This document shows, one piece after another, positions 63,626 to 64,000 of a stretch of 64,000 nucleotides of DNA; position 1 is the stretch's first letter; every line of letters starts with the position of its first letter. Under the pieces are notes generated by a model. It saw only the letters and a list, made by a program, of their open reading frames with translations. It did no database searches and was not told the origin of the DNA. Source of the DNA: Burhinus oedicnemus (Eukaryota; Chordata; Aves; Charadriiformes; Burhinidae); NCBI GenBank assembly GCA_008921705.1, contig VFFE01007085.1, positions 684,218 to 748,217 of the forward strand, written 5' to 3'. A program made the translations under genes and the position numbers.

Positions 63626-63980
63626 TGTGTGTGTGTGGCGCAGCCATCGCTCAGATTGTGTCTGCCTCATTTACCGCACTGAAGAGGCTTTGTCGGCTGC
63701 TCTGCTGCCCTTTCTGGGTTCCCTTGCTTGATTTCGATGCATGCCTCCTTGGCGAGAAGCCAGCATCTTGTTTACCTCTTAAAAGAAGATTCATTAGTAT
63801 GTTTTTCCTGTTCTAGTTTATTTGTGTGTCGTTTACCCTGCGTAGGCAATTTTGCTTTCCTAGTATTTTATTTTTTTTTTGTTGGCTGGGGAATGGGGGA
63901 GGTTTGTTTTTATCATTGATATATTGGTGAGTTAAGTAATTGTTTGCAAAATGAACCACATAGTGTTTGTGGTTTAAGAA

Positions 63981-64000
63981 TTTCTTTTTTTTTTTTTTTT
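63981..64000. repeat. T run at window end
   Basis: The window ends inside a T homopolymer that starts after 'aagaatttc'. Its true length is cut by the window edge. Confidence 0.9.

Larger units (their letters stand above)
56956..64000. other. 3' intergenic DNA, no gene recognised
   Basis: Apart from a degraded hAT-like fragment (about 59425-59600), no feature is classifiable. The longest frames are a 137-codon frame at 60716-61129 and a 223-codon frame at 63145-63816, the latter running through a GC-rich patch. Neither shows a recognisable domain. The window ends in a T run. The neighbouring genes I would expect around IRS2 (MYO16, COL4A1/COL4A2) are not seen here. Confidence 0.55.

Noticed and set aside
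1..64000. A previously undescribed multi-gene system, CRISPR array, tRNA/rRNA gene or endogenous virus
   Set aside because: I saw no evidence for any of these on either strand. The window reads as one vertebrate locus with non-coding flanks.

Overview
This window is vertebrate nuclear DNA, most likely from a bird. One gene is recognisable with confidence: IRS2 (insulin receptor substrate 2), on the + strand. The case for a bird rests on sparse interspersed repeats, CR1-type LINE fragments with the (ATTCTRTG)n style of 3' tail, traces of old DNA transposons, and an IRS2 protein close to the mammalian one but shorter. There are no bacterial-style features: no operons, CRISPR arrays or phage. 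I saw no tRNA or rRNA gene.

Layout. Positions 1-23616 are AT-rich 5' intergenic DNA. They hold a probable old hAT-like MITE (about 9337-9603), a perfect 42-bp tandem duplication (19187-19270), an old CR1 copy (about 22665-22880) and no convincing gene. A 20-N assembly gap lies at 23617-23636 and is followed at once by a short GC-rich block (23637 to about 23830). AT-rich DNA then continues up to a 24-T run that abuts the GC-rich IRS2 leader and exon 1 (25452-29074). Exon 1 encodes 1179 complete codons plus one base. A 25.4-kb intron (29075-54498) follows, with a CpG-dense block at about 30425-30700, CR1 fragments near 32.9 and 46.4 kb, and a perfect palindromic CRE at 38651-38658. Exon 2 (54499 to about 56955) supplies only the last two bases of the final Glu codon and the TGA stop. 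The rest of it is a 2.45-kb 3' UTR ending after an AATAAA at 56931. The UTR contains seed matches for let-7, miR-33, miR-7 and the miR-15/16/103/107 group. From 56956 to 64000 is 3' intergenic DNA with a degraded hAT-Charlie-like fragment (about 59425-59600) and a GC-rich patch near 63.28-63.62 kb.

How it works. IRS2 is the cytoplasmic docking adaptor between the insulin/IGF-1 receptors (and some cytokine receptors) and PI3K, Grb2 and SHP2. The PH and PTB domains and at least thirteen candidate phosphotyrosine motifs can be read in the translation. The regulatory picture here (CRE, CpG islands, a let-7/miR-33/miR-7-rich 3' UTR) is inferred from motifs and from what is known of IRS2 in mammals. 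I did not find a new multi-gene system. The most interesting points are the nearly non-coding second exon with possible alternative ends for the same protein, the microRNA-site-rich 3' UTR, and the odd sequence junctions around the promoter.
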